Positions 5,751 through 5,919 of a DNA stretch of 5,919 nt are shown here, one piece after another (position 1 is the first letter of the stretch; each line of letters starts with the position of its first letter). The position numbers were made by a program, and so were the translations under genes. Below the pieces are notes generated by a model that saw only the letters and a list, made by a program, of their open reading frames with translations, searched no databases and was not told the DNA's origin. Source of the DNA: an uncultured Treponema sp. (GTDB lineage Bacteria; Spirochaetota; Spirochaetia; Treponematales; Treponemataceae); NCBI GenBank assembly GCA_945833725.1, contig CAMAFU010000125.1, positions 1 through 5,919 of the forward strand. The letters run 5' to 3'.

Positions 5751-5919
5751 TATCTGTAGCTAAAATAAATAAAAAATCTTCCCGCTTTTGGAATTTTCAA
5801 AAATAAATTTTTGTTCTGCATTAATATTTTTTTTGCTTTAATATAAAATGAGTCTCTTGTGCTTTTTTAATGCTGATTACAGACTGTAAGATTCTTTGCT
5901 ATAGGTTTTCACTGTAAGT
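5751..5919. other. AT-rich intergenic region without a recognisable gene
   Basis: All three frames on both strands are closed by early stops; the ATG at 5848 gives only 13 codons. CAAAAATAAATTTTTG (5798-5813) can fold into a 6-bp, nearly all A-T stem, and a T8 run follows at 5827-5834, at best a feeble terminator for the ispH operon. The right third holds a palindrome and possible promoter, listed separately. Confidence 0.6.
5876..5918 (+). promoter_or_regulatory. Possible promoter with palindromic operator for a gene beyond the window
   Basis: An extended -10-like TGC-TATAGG (5897-5905) lies 18 bp after ATTACA (5876-5881), a four-of-six match to the -35 consensus. The palindrome TTACAGACTGTAA (5877-5889) overlaps that -35, and the half-site ACTGTAAG recurs at 5911-5918, about where transcription would begin. 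Together this resembles a repressor-controlled promoter, but each element is short and the downstream gene is not visible. Confidence 0.3.

Noticed and set aside
5798..5834. Terminator after the TIGR04076-like gene
   Set aside because: The stem is almost entirely A-T with only one G-C pair and the T8 run is 13 bases away, so it is not a convincing intrinsic terminator.
5842..5850. TATAAA followed by ATG as a promoter or gene start
   Set aside because: No matching -35 lies upstream, and the ATG at 5848 opens only 13 codons; such matches are expected by chance in this AT-rich stretch.

Overview
The window is AT-rich bacterial DNA in which every supported gene lies on the + strand, tightly packed. 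Gene content and protein character (a yajC-secD-secF cluster with separate SecD and SecF proteins, a long helical periplasmic stretch after SecD TM1, Lys/Glu-rich tails, a Clostridium-type IspH without extra domains) suggest a host-associated anaerobic spirochaete, most likely Treponema. This assignment is from recalled protein character, not from a search.

Region 1 (1-3036) is a Sec accessory operon: the 3' part of yajC (cut by the window edge), secD and secF. secD has a clear Shine-Dalgarno, and secF starts on the last base of the secD stop codon. Together the products form the SecDF-YajC complex, which helps SecYEG/SecA export using the proton gradient. The notable point is that the SecF residue aligned with the proton-relay aspartate of the GYSxND motif is alanine here.

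Region 2 (3021-3169) is a compact regulatory junction. It holds an AU-rich hairpin wrapped around the secF stop codon, then a 70-nt nested hairpin with 12-bp perfect arms and a T-rich tail, which is a strong terminator candidate. A TATAAT sequence inside the second hairpin may serve the next operon.

Region 3 (3170-5750) is a second apparent operon: ispH (last step of the MEP isoprenoid pathway), a stand-alone ATP-grasp ligase of unknown substrate, and a small TIGR04076-like Cys-containing protein of unknown function. The junctions are TAA directly followed by ATG, and a 29-nt overlap, so the three are very probably co-translated. The ATP-grasp/TIGR04076 pair is the best candidate for an uncharacterised system.

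Region 4 (5751-5919) is very AT-rich and non-coding. It has no convincing strong terminator, but near its right end lies a 13-bp palindrome with a repeated half-site around a possible promoter for a gene beyond the window. No tRNA, rRNA, CRISPR array, transposase or phage gene was found.
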